DNA from: JAKPQE01 sp041397845
GTDB taxonomy: Bacteria > Pseudomonadota > Alphaproteobacteria > Rhizobiales > JAKPQE01
DNA: 64,000 nt
Reading direction: 5' to 3'
NCBI GenBank assembly: GCA_041397845.1
Contig: JAWKVW010000011.1
Coordinates: 1-64,000, forward strand
The notes under the pieces are model-generated. The model ran no database searches and was not told the origin of the DNA. It saw only the letters and a list, made by a program, of their open reading frames with translations. Of this stretch, positions 26,667 to 36,683 are shown in pieces. Position 1 is the stretch's first letter. Every line of letters begins with the position of its first letter. Both the position numbers and the translations under genes were made by a program.

Positions 26667-26924
26667 ATGACACGCCCCGTCAGAGAACTTCGCAATCTCG
26701 GCATCGAGACCGAGCGGATGCTGGCCGAAGTCGATATCCCCGACGAGGAGCACCTGCGTGCCGTCGGCGCCGTCGCGGCCTATCATCGTCTGAAATTCCG
26801 CTTCGGCCGCCGCGTCACGCTGGTGGCGCTCTATGCCCTCGAGGGGGCATTGACCGGCGAGGACTGGCGCCATCTCGGCGCCGAGACGAAGGATCGCCTG
26901 CGCCGCGCCGCCCGCCGCGACTGA
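26667..26924 (+). CDS. TfoX/Sxy C-terminal domain protein
   Basis: An 85-residue protein consisting only of the TfoX C-terminal helix-hairpin-helix-like domain: VRELRNLGIETERMLAEVDI, then DEEHLRAVGAVAAYHRLK and LYALEGALTGEDWRHL. Stand-alone versions are common in alphaproteobacteria and their role is not known. ATG 26667 with GGAG upstream, 46 bp after the MotB-like stop, so possibly co-transcribed. Confidence 0.82.
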   Translation: MTRPVRELRNLGIETERMLAEVDIPDEEHLRAVGAVAAYHRLKFRFGRRVTLVALYALEGALTGEDWRHLGAETKDRLRRAARRD

Positions 26925-26956
26925 GCGGCGCAACGCTGGCGCAGGCCATGTTCCGG

Positions 26957-27403
26957 TCAGTCCGCTTTCGCGACCTCGAGCACCGTGCCGAGCGCCGCCG
27001 TCACCGTCACCGGCGTTCCCGCCGGCAGGTCCGGGCCGGTCACCCGCCACACCGTATCGGCGATGCGGATGCGGCCGTCGCCCTGCACGATGGCGTCGGC
27101 AAGCACATACCTCCGGCCGACATAGCGCGCCGCCCGGTCGTTGAGGTGAGCGTCCTCGCCCTCCGTCTGTTCGGTGAGGAAATACCTGCGACCGAAATAG
27201 AGGCTGATCACCGACAGCACCGCAAAGGCGGCCCACTCGGCCTGCCAGGGAATGTCGACGAGCAGGCTGACCGCGCCGACGAGGATCGCCGCGACGCCGA
27301 ACCAGACGACGACGCTGCCCGGCACGATGATCTCGAGGCCGAACAGCACGAGCCCGGCGATCCACCACGCCCAGGGGCCGAGAAGCTGCGCGATCTGCGT
27401 CAT
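26957..27403 (-). CDS. NfeD family membrane protein
   Basis: A 148-residue NfeD protein: two or three hydrophobic segments (~10-28, 30-50, 55-72) followed by a C-terminal OB-fold (~90-145) with AIVQGDGRIRIADTVWRVTGP. Short NfeD proteins partner SPFH/stomatin proteins and are thought to help organise membrane domains. ATG 27403 lies 4 bp after the stop of the SPFH gene, as expected for this conserved pair. Confidence 0.92.
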   Translation of the reverse strand: MTQIAQLLGPWAWWIAGLVLFGLEIIVPGSVVVWFGVAAILVGAVSLLVDIPWQAEWAAFAVLSVISLYFGRRYFLTEQTEGEDAHLNDRAARYVGRRYVLADAIVQGDGRIRIADTVWRVTGPDLPAGTPVTVTAALGTVLEVAKAD

Positions 27404-27407
27404 GCCG

Positions 27408-28414
27408 TCAGGCCCCCTCGCCCGACCGCGACGGGATCGGCGGCACGACCCGTGCCCCGCCGGTGCCGAGACGCGATCCGGCCGCCGGCGTCCCGCCCTC
27501 ACCAAACAGCGACTTCGAGATCTCGGCGATGCCGCCGATCGAGCCGATGACCGAGGCCGCCTCGATCGGCAGCATCAGCACCTTCTGGTTCGGCGCCGAG
27601 GCAAGCTTCGCCAAGCGCCTTCATGTATTTGTCGGCAACGAAGTAGTTGATCGCCCGCACGTTGCCGCCGGCGATCGCCTCCGACACCATCCGCGTCGCG
27701 CTTGCTTCCGCCTCGGCCGAACGCTCGCGCGCCTCGGCATCGCGGAACGCCGCTTCCTTGCGGCCCTCGGCCTTCGAGGATCTGCGACTGCTTCAGGCCC
27801 TCGGCCTTCAGGATCTGCGCCTGGCGCAGGCCCTCCGCCTCGAGCACCGCCGCGCGCTTGTCTCGCTCGGCCTTCATCTGCCGCGCCATCGAATCGGCAA
27901 GATCCCGCGGCGGATCGATGTCCTTGATCTCGATGCGCGTGACCTTGACGCCCCAGGGCTCGGCCGCCGCGTCGACGACATGCAGAAGCCGGGCATTGAT
28001 CTCGTCGCGGTTCGACAGGAGCTCGTCGAGGTCCATCGAACCCATCACGGTACGGATATTGGCCGCGTCAGGTTGAGGATCGCGTTCTGCAGGCCGTAGA
28101 CTTCGTAGGCCGCCCGCGCCGCGTCTGTCACCTGGTAGAAGGTGACGCCGTTGACGGTCACCGTTGCGTTGTCGCGGGTGATGACCTCCTGATGGGGCAC
28201 GTCGAGCACCTGCTCCATCATGTTCATCTTGGCGCCGACCTTGTCGATGAACGGCACGATGATGTTGAGGCCGGGGCGCAGCGTCTTCTCGTATACCGGC
28301 CAAACCGCTCGACCGTGTGAAGTTGTAGCCTTGCGAAACCGTCTTCACGCCGGCAAGCAGGGTCAAGACGAAGAGGGCGACGAGAATGATGATGAAAATG
28401 TCGAAACCCGCCAT
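27408..28414 (-). pseudogene. SPFH/stomatin-like protein (QmcA-type), five or more frameshifts
   Basis: About 335-residue stomatin-family protein with N-terminal membrane anchor (FDIFIIILVALFVLTLLAGV). Order of family segments: TVSQGYNF, VERFGRY, LNIIVPFIDKVGAKMNM, QEVITRDNATVTVNGV, IRTVMGSMDLDELLSNRDEI, VKVTRIEIKDIDPPRDLADS, MARQMKAERDKRAAVLEAEG, NVRAINYFVADKYMKALG and LASAPNQKVLMLPIEA. Frame changes lie near 28310, 28290, 28065, 27778 and 27612. At 27778 and 27612 one extra G explains the break. ATG 28414 has AAGGAG upstream. Since its NfeD partner is intact, read error is the likely cause. Confidence 0.82.
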
Positions 28415-28660
28415 GACAGGCGCTCCTTCCTGGTCGTCGGCGGGCGCGTCGCCGGCCGGTCCTGAACCCATGTAAGAATAGCAGAAAGTTATGGTATGGG
28501 CGTTCGCCCGAACAATGGAGTTCAGGCGCTGTTTTCGGCCCGATTTCGAAAAGAACGGTTTAGCGGCGAAAGGCCGACCCGGCCATAAACCCGCGCGATG
28601 TGCGAATGGTTTCATTCGGAACTTCGCTGTTCCAGGCAAAGCAAAAGCCGGAGGAACCAC

Positions 28661-29938
28661 ATGTCGAAGTCGCGCCGAGTCTCGTGCCGGTCCCCGCCGA
28701 AAGCCATTTCCCGCTCGAGAACCCGCCTTTACGGCGTGTTTTCAACGGCCGCCGACCTCGCCCCGCGCGTCGGCGTCGCCATCGGCGAGGACATCCTCGA
28801 CCTTGCCGGTCCTGCCGCTGCCGGCCTCCTGCCCGGCCTGCCGACGGCGTTTTCGCGACCCCCTCGATCAATGCCTTCGTCGCCCTCGGCCGCCCGGTCT
28901 GGACGGCGACCGCGCCCAGGCATTGCCGAACTGCTCGACGCTGGCTGCCTGCTCCTGCGCGACGACGCGGCCCTTCGCGCCCGCGTCCTCGTGCGGCAGG
29001 CCGATGCGCGGATGCATCGGCCGGTCGAGGTCATGGGCTTCACCGATTTCTATTCCTCGCGCGAGCACGCGACCAATGTCGGCATGATGTTCCGCGACAA
29101 GAACAATCCGCTGCTGCCGAACTGGCTGCACATCCCGATCGCCTATAACGGCCGCGCCTCGACGGTCATTGCCTCCGGCACGCCTGTTCGCCGCCCGATC
29201 GGCCAGTTGAAGGGGCCCGCCGACGAACTGCCGCGCCTCGCCCCGTCCGCCCGCCTCGACATCGAGCTTGAAATGGCGGTCATCGTCGGCCGCGACACGG
29301 CGCTCGGCGACGTCCTCACCATCGAGGAGGCCAACGCGGCGATCTTCGGCTACGCCCTGCTCAACGACTGGAGCGCCCGCGATATCCAGCAGTGGGAATA
29401 CGTGCCGCTCGGGCCGTTCCAGTCGAAGGCCTTCGCCACCTCGATCGGCGACTGGGTGGTGACGGCCGAGGCGCTGATGCCCTTCCGCGTCGAAGGGCCG
29501 GCGCAGGACCCGGCGCCGCTGCCGCACCTTCGCCAGAGCGGGCCGATGAACCACGACATCCAGCTCGCCGTGACGCTCGCTCCTGACGGCACCGAGCCGC
29601 TCACCATCTGCCGCACCTCGTTCCGCTACATGTACTGGTCGAGCGCCCAGCAGCTCGTCCACCATGCCTCGTCCGGCTGTGTCATGCGCGTCGGCGACGT
29701 GCTCGGCTCCGGCACCATCAGCGGCCCGACCCGGGACGAGCGCGGCAGTCTCCTCGAGATCACCTGGGGCGGCTCCGAGCCGATCGAATACCCGAACGGC
29801 CTCGAACGCCGCTTCCTCGAGGATGGCGACACCGTCGTCATCACCGGCTGGTGCGAGGCAGAAGGCCACCGCATCGGCTTCGGCTCCCTCACCGGCACGA
29901 TCCTGCCGGCGCGGATGCCAGACGCCTGGAAGGCCTGA
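28661..29938 (+). pseudogene. fahA: Fumarylacetoacetase, frameshifts in the N-terminal part
   Basis: Final enzyme of tyrosine/homogentisate breakdown, splitting fumarylacetoacetate into fumarate and acetoacetate. The catalytic C-terminal two thirds (from ~28915) are uninterrupted: MGFTDFYSSREHATNVG, LELEMAVIVG-like IELEMAVIVGRD, LLNDWSARDIQQWEYVPLGP and FGSLTGTILP. In the N-terminal part SLVPVPAESHFPLENPP, YGVFSTAADLAPRVGVAIGE, DGVFATPSINAFVALGRPVW and GIAELLDAGCLLL come from alternating frames, with about four changes at ~28672, 28722, 28845 and 28912. ATG 28661 has a strong GGAGG 6 bp upstream. No homogentisate dioxygenase is nearby. Confidence 0.85.
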
Positions 29939-30004
29939 GCGGCGTCAGTCATCTCGGCAGATTTTCTTCGAATTGCCCCCTCGCCTTTTCCCTGTCGCTG
30001 TCGC

Positions 30005-30148
30005 TGTTGCTGTCCCCCTCACCCTGTCCCTCTCCCCCAAGGGGGCGAGGGAACGCTGACCAAGAAGACCTATACTTCTCCGCTAGCCGTATTGGTCCCC
30101 TCTCCCCGGCGGGGAGAGGGACAGGGTGAGGGGGAGACAAGCACAACG
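30005..30148. repeat. Intergenic palindromes of the CCCTCACCC/CTCTCCCC type
   Basis: Two inverted-repeat elements: CCCTCTCCCCGGCGGGGAGAGG near 30100 within CCCTCACCC...GGGTGAGGGGG context, and CTCTCCCCCAAGGGGGCGAGGG near 30030. Such elements are dispersed in many alphaproteobacterial genomes between genes; related copies are at 31888-31924 and 55735-55792. The 289-bp gap between the fumarylacetoacetase and ferrochelatase genes holds nothing else I recognise. Confidence 0.6.
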
Positions 30149-30227
30149 TGAGGGGGAAACAAACGCCACGCATCAGGCAGAGAGAGGGAACAACACAGCA
30201 GGCGAAACCCCGCAAAACCAGTCCGCC

Positions 30228-31256
30228 TCAGACCCAGCCGGAAAGCTCGCGCCGGACGATCGCCTCGATCATCGCCATGCCCTCTTCCGAATCGTTGAGG
30301 CAGGCAAGAGCGGCATAGGCCTCGCCGCCGGCATGCAGGAACACCTCGCGGTTCTCGCCCGCGATTTCTTCCAGCGTTTCGAGACAATCGGCAACGAAGC
30401 CCGGCGTCGTCACCGCGACGCGCCTGACGCCCGCCGCCGCCAGCGCCTTCAGCGTCTCGTCGGTATAGGGCTTCAGCCATTCCGCCGGCCCGAACCGCGA
30501 CTGGAAGGTGACGCGGAACCGCTCAACCGGCCAGCCGAGCGCCTCGGCGAGCAGCCGCCCGGTCTTCATCGCATGGCAGTGATAGGGATCGCCCTTGTCG
30601 AAATACGCCTTCGGCAACCCGTGGAACGAGGCGATGAGAACCTCCGGCTCGAAGTCGAGCGCCGCGAGTTGCTTGCGCGTCGAGGCGGCCAGCGCACCGA
30701 TATAGGCGGGGTCGTCATGGAACGCCGGCACCGTCCGAAGCGCCGGCTGCCAGCGCATCGCTTTCAGCGCGTCGAACGCGGCGTCGTTCACCGTCGCCGT
30801 CGTCGTTGCCGAATACTGCGGGTAGAGCGGCACGACGAGAATGCGATCGCAGCCGGCGGCCTTCAGCGCTTCGATCCGCGCCGCGATCGACGGCGCCCCG
30901 TAGCGCATCGCCCAGTCGACGACAACGCCCGCCTCGCCCGCCAGCCGCCCGGCCAGCGCCTCGCCCTGCGCCCGCGTGATCGTGCGCAGCGGCGACTCGT
31001 TCCGCTCCCGGTTCCAGACCTTGTCGTAAAGCCGGCCCGATCGCGACGGCCGCGTCGTCAGGATGATGAGATTGAGCACCGGCCACCAGATCGCCCGCGG
31101 CGTCTCGATCACCCGCCGGTCGGACAGGAACTCCTTGAGGTAGCGCCGCATCGACCAGTAGTCGGTGCCGTCCGGCGTCCCGAGGTTGACGAGCAGCACG
31201 CCGACCTTGCCATGGGCGACGGTCGGGTGATCGGCGGGACGCGAAAAATCCGTCAT
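30228..31256 (-). CDS. hemH: Ferrochelatase
   Basis: Inserts ferrous iron into protoporphyrin IX, the last step of heme synthesis. 342 residues. Signature VGVLLVNLGTPDG at the N-terminus, YPQYSATTTA near 165, and SFHGLPKAYFDKGDPYHCH with the metal-binding His. A Glu/Asp-containing FQSRFGPAEWLKPYT segment follows at ~255. ATG 31256. Monocistronic as far as visible. Confidence 0.95.
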   Translation of the reverse strand: MTDFSRPADHPTVAHGKVGVLLVNLGTPDGTDYWSMRRYLKEFLSDRRVIETPRAIWWPVLNLIILTTRPSRSGRLYDKVWNRERNESPLRTITRAQGEALAGRLAGEAGVVVDWAMRYGAPSIAARIEALKAAGCDRILVVPLYPQYSATTTATVNDAAFDALKAMRWQPALRTVPAFHDDPAYIGALAASTRKQLAALDFEPEVLIASFHGLPKAYFDKGDPYHCHAMKTGRLLAEALGWPVERFRVTFQSRFGPAEWLKPYTDETLKALAAAGVRRVAVTTPGFVADCLETLEEIAGENREVFLHAGGEAYAALACLNDSEEGMAMIEAIVRRELSGWV

Positions 31257-31969
31257 TGATGAAATGCTCCAGAACTCACTCTCGCTCGCAAGTGTTTTAG
31301 GGCATCGCAGCCGAAATGCCCTCCCCCTCGGCCATCAAAAACGCCGCACCGGCAAGACCTTGTCCGCACCATGGGAATCAGTCCGCGAGCGGCGCCGGCG
31401 GTTGCGCCACCGCCACCGTGCCAGAAAAGGAATCCGGTTTCAGCGCCTTGACGCATATTTACGATTCAGGCCGCGAACCCGACCCTGAAGAAGCCGACAG
31501 GCGACTGTTGAATCACCATCTGAAGCACTTCAGGTGATACGTAAAATACATTTAATATCAATTACTTATATCAAACCAATGAATCAGTTTCGCCGCCCGG
31601 AAACTGAATCGTTTTGTCAGGCGGGCCGGCCCGGCATTCACCCGCCGCGCGAGATCGCAAGCGAAAGCCGGCGCAAACCTCTTCGGGGCGCGCTTCTTAG
31701 CACTCCCGAGCCCCCTGTACATCCCCGCCGGCGAATATTTTTGACCGCACGACGTTGCTCTCGGTGGCCGTAAAAGGCACCCGCCCCAGAGCAAAAACGC
31801 CGCCGCCGTCGCGGCCGGCACAGCGCAAAAAAGCCCTCGCAGAGGACGGAAACTGCCTCAGGCCCTGCCGTCGCCACGGTCAAAAAGCCCTCGCCCCTCT
31901 GGGAGAGGGTTGGGTGAGGGGAAAACCCGATGAAGAAGCCCGGAAACGGAACGGGCCGGCGACGAAATC
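31257..31969. other. 713-bp intergenic region
   Basis: No convincing gene. 31530-31600 is AT-rich (ATACGTAAAATACATTTAAT) and could hold a promoter. 31888-31924 carries a CCCTC/GAGGG palindrome of the dispersed type. Short frames here show no family-like sequence. Confidence 0.45.
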
Positions 31970-33205
31970 TCAGTCGTATTTGCGCTCGTCGGCGATCACC
32001 TTGCCATCGTTCGGCAGGCTGCCGGCCGCAACGATCTCGACCGTGCCACGCAGCTTGGTGATCTCCCGCAGCCGCTCGGCGATGGCGCCGGCGTCGGGCG
32101 CGGAACCGGCTGCCGGCTCGACGAGAAGCCTCAGGCTGTCCTGATCGCCGGCGCGGTCGACAACGAGCCGGGCCTTGCCGATCCCGCCGGCCTCGCGCAC
32201 CACCCGCGCCACCTGCGCCGGGTCGACGAACATGCCCTTTACCTTGGTGCGCTGGTCGGCACGCCCCATCCAGCCCTTGATCCGCATGTTGCTGCGCCCG
32301 CATGGCGAGGCGCCGGGCAGCACGGCCGAGAGATCGCCGGTGCCGAACCGGATCAGCGGATAGGTGGCGTTGAAGGTCGTGACCACGACCTCGCCGACCT
32401 CGCCCGGCGCCACCGGGTCGTCGGTGCCCGGCCGGACGATCTCGACGATCGTGTCCTCGTTGACGATCAGCCCTTCGCGCGCCTCGGACTCATAGGCAAT
32501 GACGCCGAGATCCGCCGTCGCATAGGCCTGCAGCACGGCAACGCCGCGCGTCTCGTATTCCTGCCGCAGCGCCGGAAAGAGTGCCCCGCCGGAGACCAGC
32601 GCCCGCTTGATCGAGGAGGCGTCGTGACCGCCCTCGGCGGCCTTGTCCAGCAGCACCTTGAGAAAATCCGGCGTGCCGATATAGCCGCTCGGCCGCAGCT
32701 TGCCGACAGCCTCGACCTGCGCTTCGGTGTTGCCGACGCCCGCCGGAAACACCGTGCAGCCGAGCGCAATCGCCGCCTCGTCGAGTATGAAGCCGCCTGG
32801 CGTCAGATGGTAGGAAAAGGCATTGAGCACGATATCGCCGCGCCGGAAGCCGGCCGCGAACAGTGCCCGCCGGCCGTTGAACGGGTCGACCCCCGCCCCC
32901 TGCGGTTCCCAGACCGGCCCCGGCGACATGAACACCCGGCCGAATTCGCCAGGTGCCGCCGCAACGAAACCGCCGAACGGCGGCGTCTCCGCCTGCGCCG
33001 CCATCAGCTCGGCCTTGCGCAGCACCGGAATTGTCGCCAGCGCCGCGCGCGAGGTGATCGACGCCGCATCGACGTCGGCGAGCCGCGTCGCCCAGGCCGG
33101 CGCCCGCTCCTTGGCATGGGCGATCTGCCGCTGCAGCTTGCCGATGAGATCGGCTTCCCGCTCCGCCTCGGAGCGGGTCTCGGCGGCATCGAAATACTCG
33201 GTCAT
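31970..33205 (-). CDS. Phenylacetate-CoA ligase-like AMP-forming enzyme (PaaK family)
   Basis: A 411-residue acyl/aryl-CoA ligase of the ANL superfamily. Recognisable: FMSPGPVWEP in place of the usual Ser/Thr-rich P-loop, NAFSYHLTPGGFILDEAA, YIGTPDFL, LVSGGALFPALRQEYE and FGTGDLSAV with the adenylate-binding Asp. C-terminal GRADQRTKVKGMFVDP carries the hinge region. ATG 33205 with AAAGG upstream. It ends the liv-type operon, 34 bp after livF, and probably activates the imported acid or a breakdown product. Confidence 0.88.
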   Translation of the reverse strand: MTEYFDAAETRSEAEREADLIGKLQRQIAHAKERAPAWATRLADVDAASITSRAALATIPVLRKAELMAAQAETPPFGGFVAAAPGEFGRVFMSPGPVWEPQGAGVDPFNGRRALFAAGFRRGDIVLNAFSYHLTPGGFILDEAAIALGCTVFPAGVGNTEAQVEAVGKLRPSGYIGTPDFLKVLLDKAAEGGHDASSIKRALVSGGALFPALRQEYETRGVAVLQAYATADLGVIAYESEAREGLIVNEDTIVEIVRPGTDDPVAPGEVGEVVVTTFNATYPLIRFGTGDLSAVLPGASPCGRSNMRIKGWMGRADQRTKVKGMFVDPAQVARVVREAGGIGKARLVVDRAGDQDSLRLLVEPAAGSAPDAGAIAERLREITKLRGTVEIVAAGSLPNDGKVIADERKYD

Positions 33206-33238
33206 GGCAATGGCCTTTTGCGAAAAGGGCAAGCCGGC

Positions 33239-34081
33239 TCAGGACAGCCAGCGCTTGCGACGCTTGTAATGCTTGACGTTCTTGAAGGACTTGCGGCCCT
33301 CGCCGCCGACGCCGAGGTAGAACTCCTTGACGTCCTCGTTCTCGCGCAACGCATGCGCCTCGCCGTCGAGCACGATGCGGCCCGATTCGAGGATGTATCC
33401 GTAGGTCGCGTAGCGCAGCGCCACATTGGTGTTCTGCTCGGCGAGCAGGAACGACACGCCCTCATTGGCGTTGAGCTGCTTGACGATCTCGAAGATCTCC
33501 TCGACGAGCTGCGGGGCAAGGCCCATCGACGGCTCGTCGAGCAGGATCATCGCCGGCCGGCTCATCAGCGCCCGGCCGATCGCCACCATCTGCTGCTCGC
33601 CGCCCGAGGTGTAGCCCGCCTGGCTCTGCCGGCGCACCTTGAGGCGCGGAAAATAGGAATAGACCATCTCGAGATCGCGCATCACCGCGCGCCGCCCGTC
33701 CCGGCGCGTATAGGCGCCCGTCAAAAGGTTCTCCTCGACGGTCAGATGGCCGAAGCAGTGCCGGCCCTCCATCACCTGGATGCAGCCGCGCCGCACCAGT
33801 TCGTTCGGCGACAGCGCCTCGACGCGCTCGCCCTGGAACACGATGGAACCCTTGGTGACGTCGCCGCGCTCGGCCCGGAGCAGGTTCGAGATCGCCTTCA
33901 GCGTCGTCGTCTTGCCCGCGCCATTGGCGCCGAGCAGCGCGACGATGCCGCCCTTCGGCACGGTCAGCGACACGCCCTTGAGCACGAGGATGACGTGATC
34001 GTAGATCACCTCGATATTATTGACCGCAAGCACGGTCTCGGCAGCGGCCGGCGCGGTCGTTTCAGGGCTTGCCAGCGTCAT
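33239..34081 (-). CDS. livF: ABC transporter ATP-binding protein, LivF type
   Basis: A 280-residue ATPase of a branched-chain-amino-acid-type importer. Walker A GANGAGKTT at ~52, Q-loop VMEGRHCF, signature SGGEQQM, Walker B MILLDEPSMGLAP and switch His replaced by AEQN, as usual for LivF. A basic C-terminal tail (KHYKRRKRW) is an extension seen in relatives of this cluster. Same strand as LivK, LivM, LivH and LivG. Confidence 0.93.
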   Translation of the reverse strand: MTLASPETTAPAAAETVLAVNNIEVIYDHVILVLKGVSLTVPKGGIVALLGANGAGKTTTLKAISNLLRAERGDVTKGSIVFQGERVEALSPNELVRRGCIQVMEGRHCFGHLTVEENLLTGAYTRRDGRRAVMRDLEMVYSYFPRLKVRRQSQAGYTSGGEQQMVAIGRALMSRPAMILLDEPSMGLAPQLVEEIFEIVKQLNANEGVSFLLAEQNTNVALRYATYGYILESGRIVLDGEAHALRENEDVKEFYLGVGGEGRKSFKNVKHYKRRKRWLS

Positions 34082-34167
34082 TGCGGCCCCCTTGGCTGTG
34101 TCGGGATCGGCTTCGAAGGGGATCGCGGGGACATGCCCCGCGATCCGCTGGTTTCAGGTCGCCTGCC

Positions 34168-35487
34168 TCAGTTGGCGCAGGCTTCCGTCCGCTCCGGCCA
34201 GGGAGCGTTCTTGGTCTTGTACTCGTCGGCCGCGGCCGCCAGCATCGGCTTGACGACGTCGGTCATCGGCGAGAACCACTCGGACGCCTTGACCCACTTC
34301 TCGCCGTCCCACTCCTGCACGTACATCATGTTGTGGCCGGAATGGTCTCCGCAGGTGACCGTCATCGGCGCCATGAAGCCCTTCAGGCCGATCGCCTCGA
34401 GCCGCGCCTCGTCGATCATCAGGTTCTCAAGACCAACGCGCATGTCTTCGCCGGTGATGACCTTCTTGCCGGTCTTCTCCTGGGCGATGCGCACCGCCTC
34501 GGCCATGATGACGCCGTTGACGACACCGCGATTGTAGAGGTTCTCGCCGAACTTGGCCGGATCGGTCTGGCTCTTGCCGGCGTCGATCAGCTTGGCCTTG
34601 ATGTCGCCGAGTGCCGCAAAGTCGGTGCCGACCGCGTTGAAGTTCAGCGTCTTGTAGCCCTTGGCCTCGGCCCCGCCGGCGCGCGCGTCGTCCTCGCCGC
34701 CCGACCACCACACGCCGATGAACTTGTCCATCGGGAAGCGGATCTTGGTGGCTTCCTTGACGGCCGTCGGGTTCATCGCACCCCAGCCCCACATCACCAT
34801 GTAGTCCGGCTGGTCGCGGCGCACGTTCAGCCACTGCGACGACTGGTTCTGCATTTCCTTGCCCGGCACCGGATACTGCATCAGCGTGAAGCCGTATTCG
34901 GCGGCGAACTTCTCGAGCAGCGGGATCGGCTCGCGGCCATAGCCGGCGTCAAGGAAGATGTAGCCGATCTTCTTGCCCTTCAGCTTGTCGAGACCGCCTT
35001 CCTTGTCCGAGATGTACTTCACGACGCCCGAGGCGCCGTCCCAGTACGTCATCGGCGGGTTGAACACCCACGGGAAGGTGTTGCCCTCGGCCGCCGCCGA
35101 CAGGCCATAGGCCATCGACAGAACCGGGATCTTGTCGACACTCGCCTTCGGGATGACCTGGAGCGTGATGCCGGTCGACCACGGATTGAACACCACCGAG
35201 CCCTTGGCCTTGGCCGCCTCGTAGCACTCCACGCCCTTCTGCGTGTCGTAGCCGGTCTCGCATTCCTCGACCATGACCTTGACGCCGCCGATGCCGCCGT
35301 CGCGCTCGTTCAGCATGTTGAGGTAATCGCTCATGCCGTTGGCGATCGGAATGCCCGAACCGGCATAGGGGCCCGTCCGGTAGGTCGGAAGCTGGATGTA
35401 GATGGAGTCTTCTGCAAAGGCCGGCGCGGTCCACGCACCGGTCAGCGCCGCAATCGCGACGCCGAATGCCAGAGCCCTCGTCTTCAT
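34168..35487 (-). CDS. ABC transporter periplasmic substrate-binding protein, LivK-like
   Basis: A 439-residue type I periplasmic binding protein with signal peptide MKTRALAFGVAIAALTGA and cleavage after TAPAFA. It is longer than classical LivK (~370). Family segments: DYLNMLNERDGGIGGVKV, ECETGYDTQKGVECYE, PVLSMAYGLS and GVVNGVIMAEAVRIA. Conserved Cys pairs (ECETG/ECYE, and TVTCGDHSGH) occur. This subgroup lies beside acyl-CoA ligases in many alphaproteobacteria, so the ligand is more likely an aromatic or alkyl acid than leucine. ATG 35487 with GGGAGAAACGAC upstream. Confidence 0.9.
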   Translation of the reverse strand: MKTRALAFGVAIAALTGAWTAPAFAEDSIYIQLPTYRTGPYAGSGIPIANGMSDYLNMLNERDGGIGGVKVMVEECETGYDTQKGVECYEAAKAKGSVVFNPWSTGITLQVIPKASVDKIPVLSMAYGLSAAAEGNTFPWVFNPPMTYWDGASGVVKYISDKEGGLDKLKGKKIGYIFLDAGYGREPIPLLEKFAAEYGFTLMQYPVPGKEMQNQSSQWLNVRRDQPDYMVMWGWGAMNPTAVKEATKIRFPMDKFIGVWWSGGEDDARAGGAEAKGYKTLNFNAVGTDFAALGDIKAKLIDAGKSQTDPAKFGENLYNRGVVNGVIMAEAVRIAQEKTGKKVITGEDMRVGLENLMIDEARLEAIGLKGFMAPMTVTCGDHSGHNMMYVQEWDGEKWVKASEWFSPMTDVVKPMLAAAADEYKTKNAPWPERTEACAN

Positions 35488-35596
35488 GTCGTTTCTCCCA
35501 TGCTTGCGGCGGTTTTGCCGTCCGTCTTGCCAAGAGCCTTTTTGTCGTGATGTCCGCAGCCGGCTCCGATGCCCGGACGATTGATGCCGTCTGCCG

Positions 35597-36679
35597 TCAC
35601 ACGTAGGGGAACGGCCAGACGCGCAGTTTCTCCTTTGCGATCTGCCAGAGCCGGACAAGGCCGTGCGGCTCGACGATCAGGAAGAAAATGATGAGCGCAC
35701 CGACGATCATCCGCGTCGAATGCTCGATGGTCTCGGCCCCGACATCGAGCCCGATCGACGGCAGCCCGAAGCGCAGCAGCACCGGCAGGATCCAGATGAA
35801 CGCCGCGCCCATGAACGATCCGACGAGGCTGCCGAGACCGCCAAGGATCGCCATGAACAGGATCTGGAAGGAAAGATTGATCGAGAACGCCGAGGGCTCC
35901 GCCGCGCCGAGCCAGGAAAACACCATCAGCGCCCCGGCGACGCCGCAGACATAGGACGACACCGCGAAGGCCGAGAGCTTGGCAACTAGCGGCCGCACGC
36001 CGATGAGCTCGGCCGCGATGTCCATGTCGCGGATCATCATCCATGACCGGCCGACCCGGCCGCGCACGACGTTCTTCAGGACGACGGTGATGAGGATGAC
36101 GATGCCGAGCACGAGGAAATAGCGCGTCAGCGGCGAGGCTGCCGGCCCCGACAGCACCACGCTGCCGAACCCGGTGCGCTCCGGCACCTCGATCGCGCCC
36201 GAGGCATTGTTGTTGTAGAGCCACGGCACGCGGATGAAGCACCATTCGAGGAAGAACTGCGCCGCCAGCGTCGTCACCGCCAGATAGAGCCCCTTGATCC
36301 GCAGGCTCGGCAGGCCGAACACCATGCCGATCGCCGCCGAGAACAGTCCCGACGCGAGCACCAGGATGACGAGATTGACGTCCGGAAAGATCGTCGTGAG
36401 CTTGTAGCAGGCATAGGCCCCGACGCCCATGAACGCGCCCGAGCCGAGCGACAACTGTCCGGCATAGCCGGTCAGCACGTTGAGGCCGATCGTCGCCAGC
36501 GAGAAGATCAGGAACGGAATCATGATCGATGTGATCATGAAATCGCTGCCTGTCGCCGGAATGACGACCGCGATGATGACGAGAATGATGCCGAGACCGA
36601 TCTTGTCCTGCAGGATCGGGAAGACCTGCTGGTCGGCCTCGTAGCTGGTCTTGAACTGGCCTGCTTCGCGATAGAACAT
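35597..36679 (-). CDS. livM: ABC transporter permease, LivM type
   Basis: A 360-residue inner-membrane permease with about ten hydrophobic segments. The LivM signature NVLTGYAGQLSLGSGAFMGVGA is at ~78, GVRPLVAKLSAFAVSSYVCG at ~225 and the ATPase-coupling AILGGLGSLVGSFMGA near 285. ATG 36679 is 4 bp after the livH stop, so they are coupled. Confidence 0.93.
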   Translation of the reverse strand: MFYREAGQFKTSYEADQQVFPILQDKIGLGIILVIIAVVIPATGSDFMITSIMIPFLIFSLATIGLNVLTGYAGQLSLGSGAFMGVGAYACYKLTTIFPDVNLVILVLASGLFSAAIGMVFGLPSLRIKGLYLAVTTLAAQFFLEWCFIRVPWLYNNNASGAIEVPERTGFGSVVLSGPAASPLTRYFLVLGIVILITVVLKNVVRGRVGRSWMMIRDMDIAAELIGVRPLVAKLSAFAVSSYVCGVAGALMVFSWLGAAEPSAFSINLSFQILFMAILGGLGSLVGSFMGAAFIWILPVLLRFGLPSIGLDVGAETIEHSTRMIVGALIIFFLIVEPHGLVRLWQIAKEKLRVWPFPYV

Positions 36680-36683
36680 CTTG

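Noticed and set aside
31264..31773. Small plus-strand genes in the gap after hemH
   Set aside because: Short frames without ribosome sites, hydrophobic segments or recognisable motifs.
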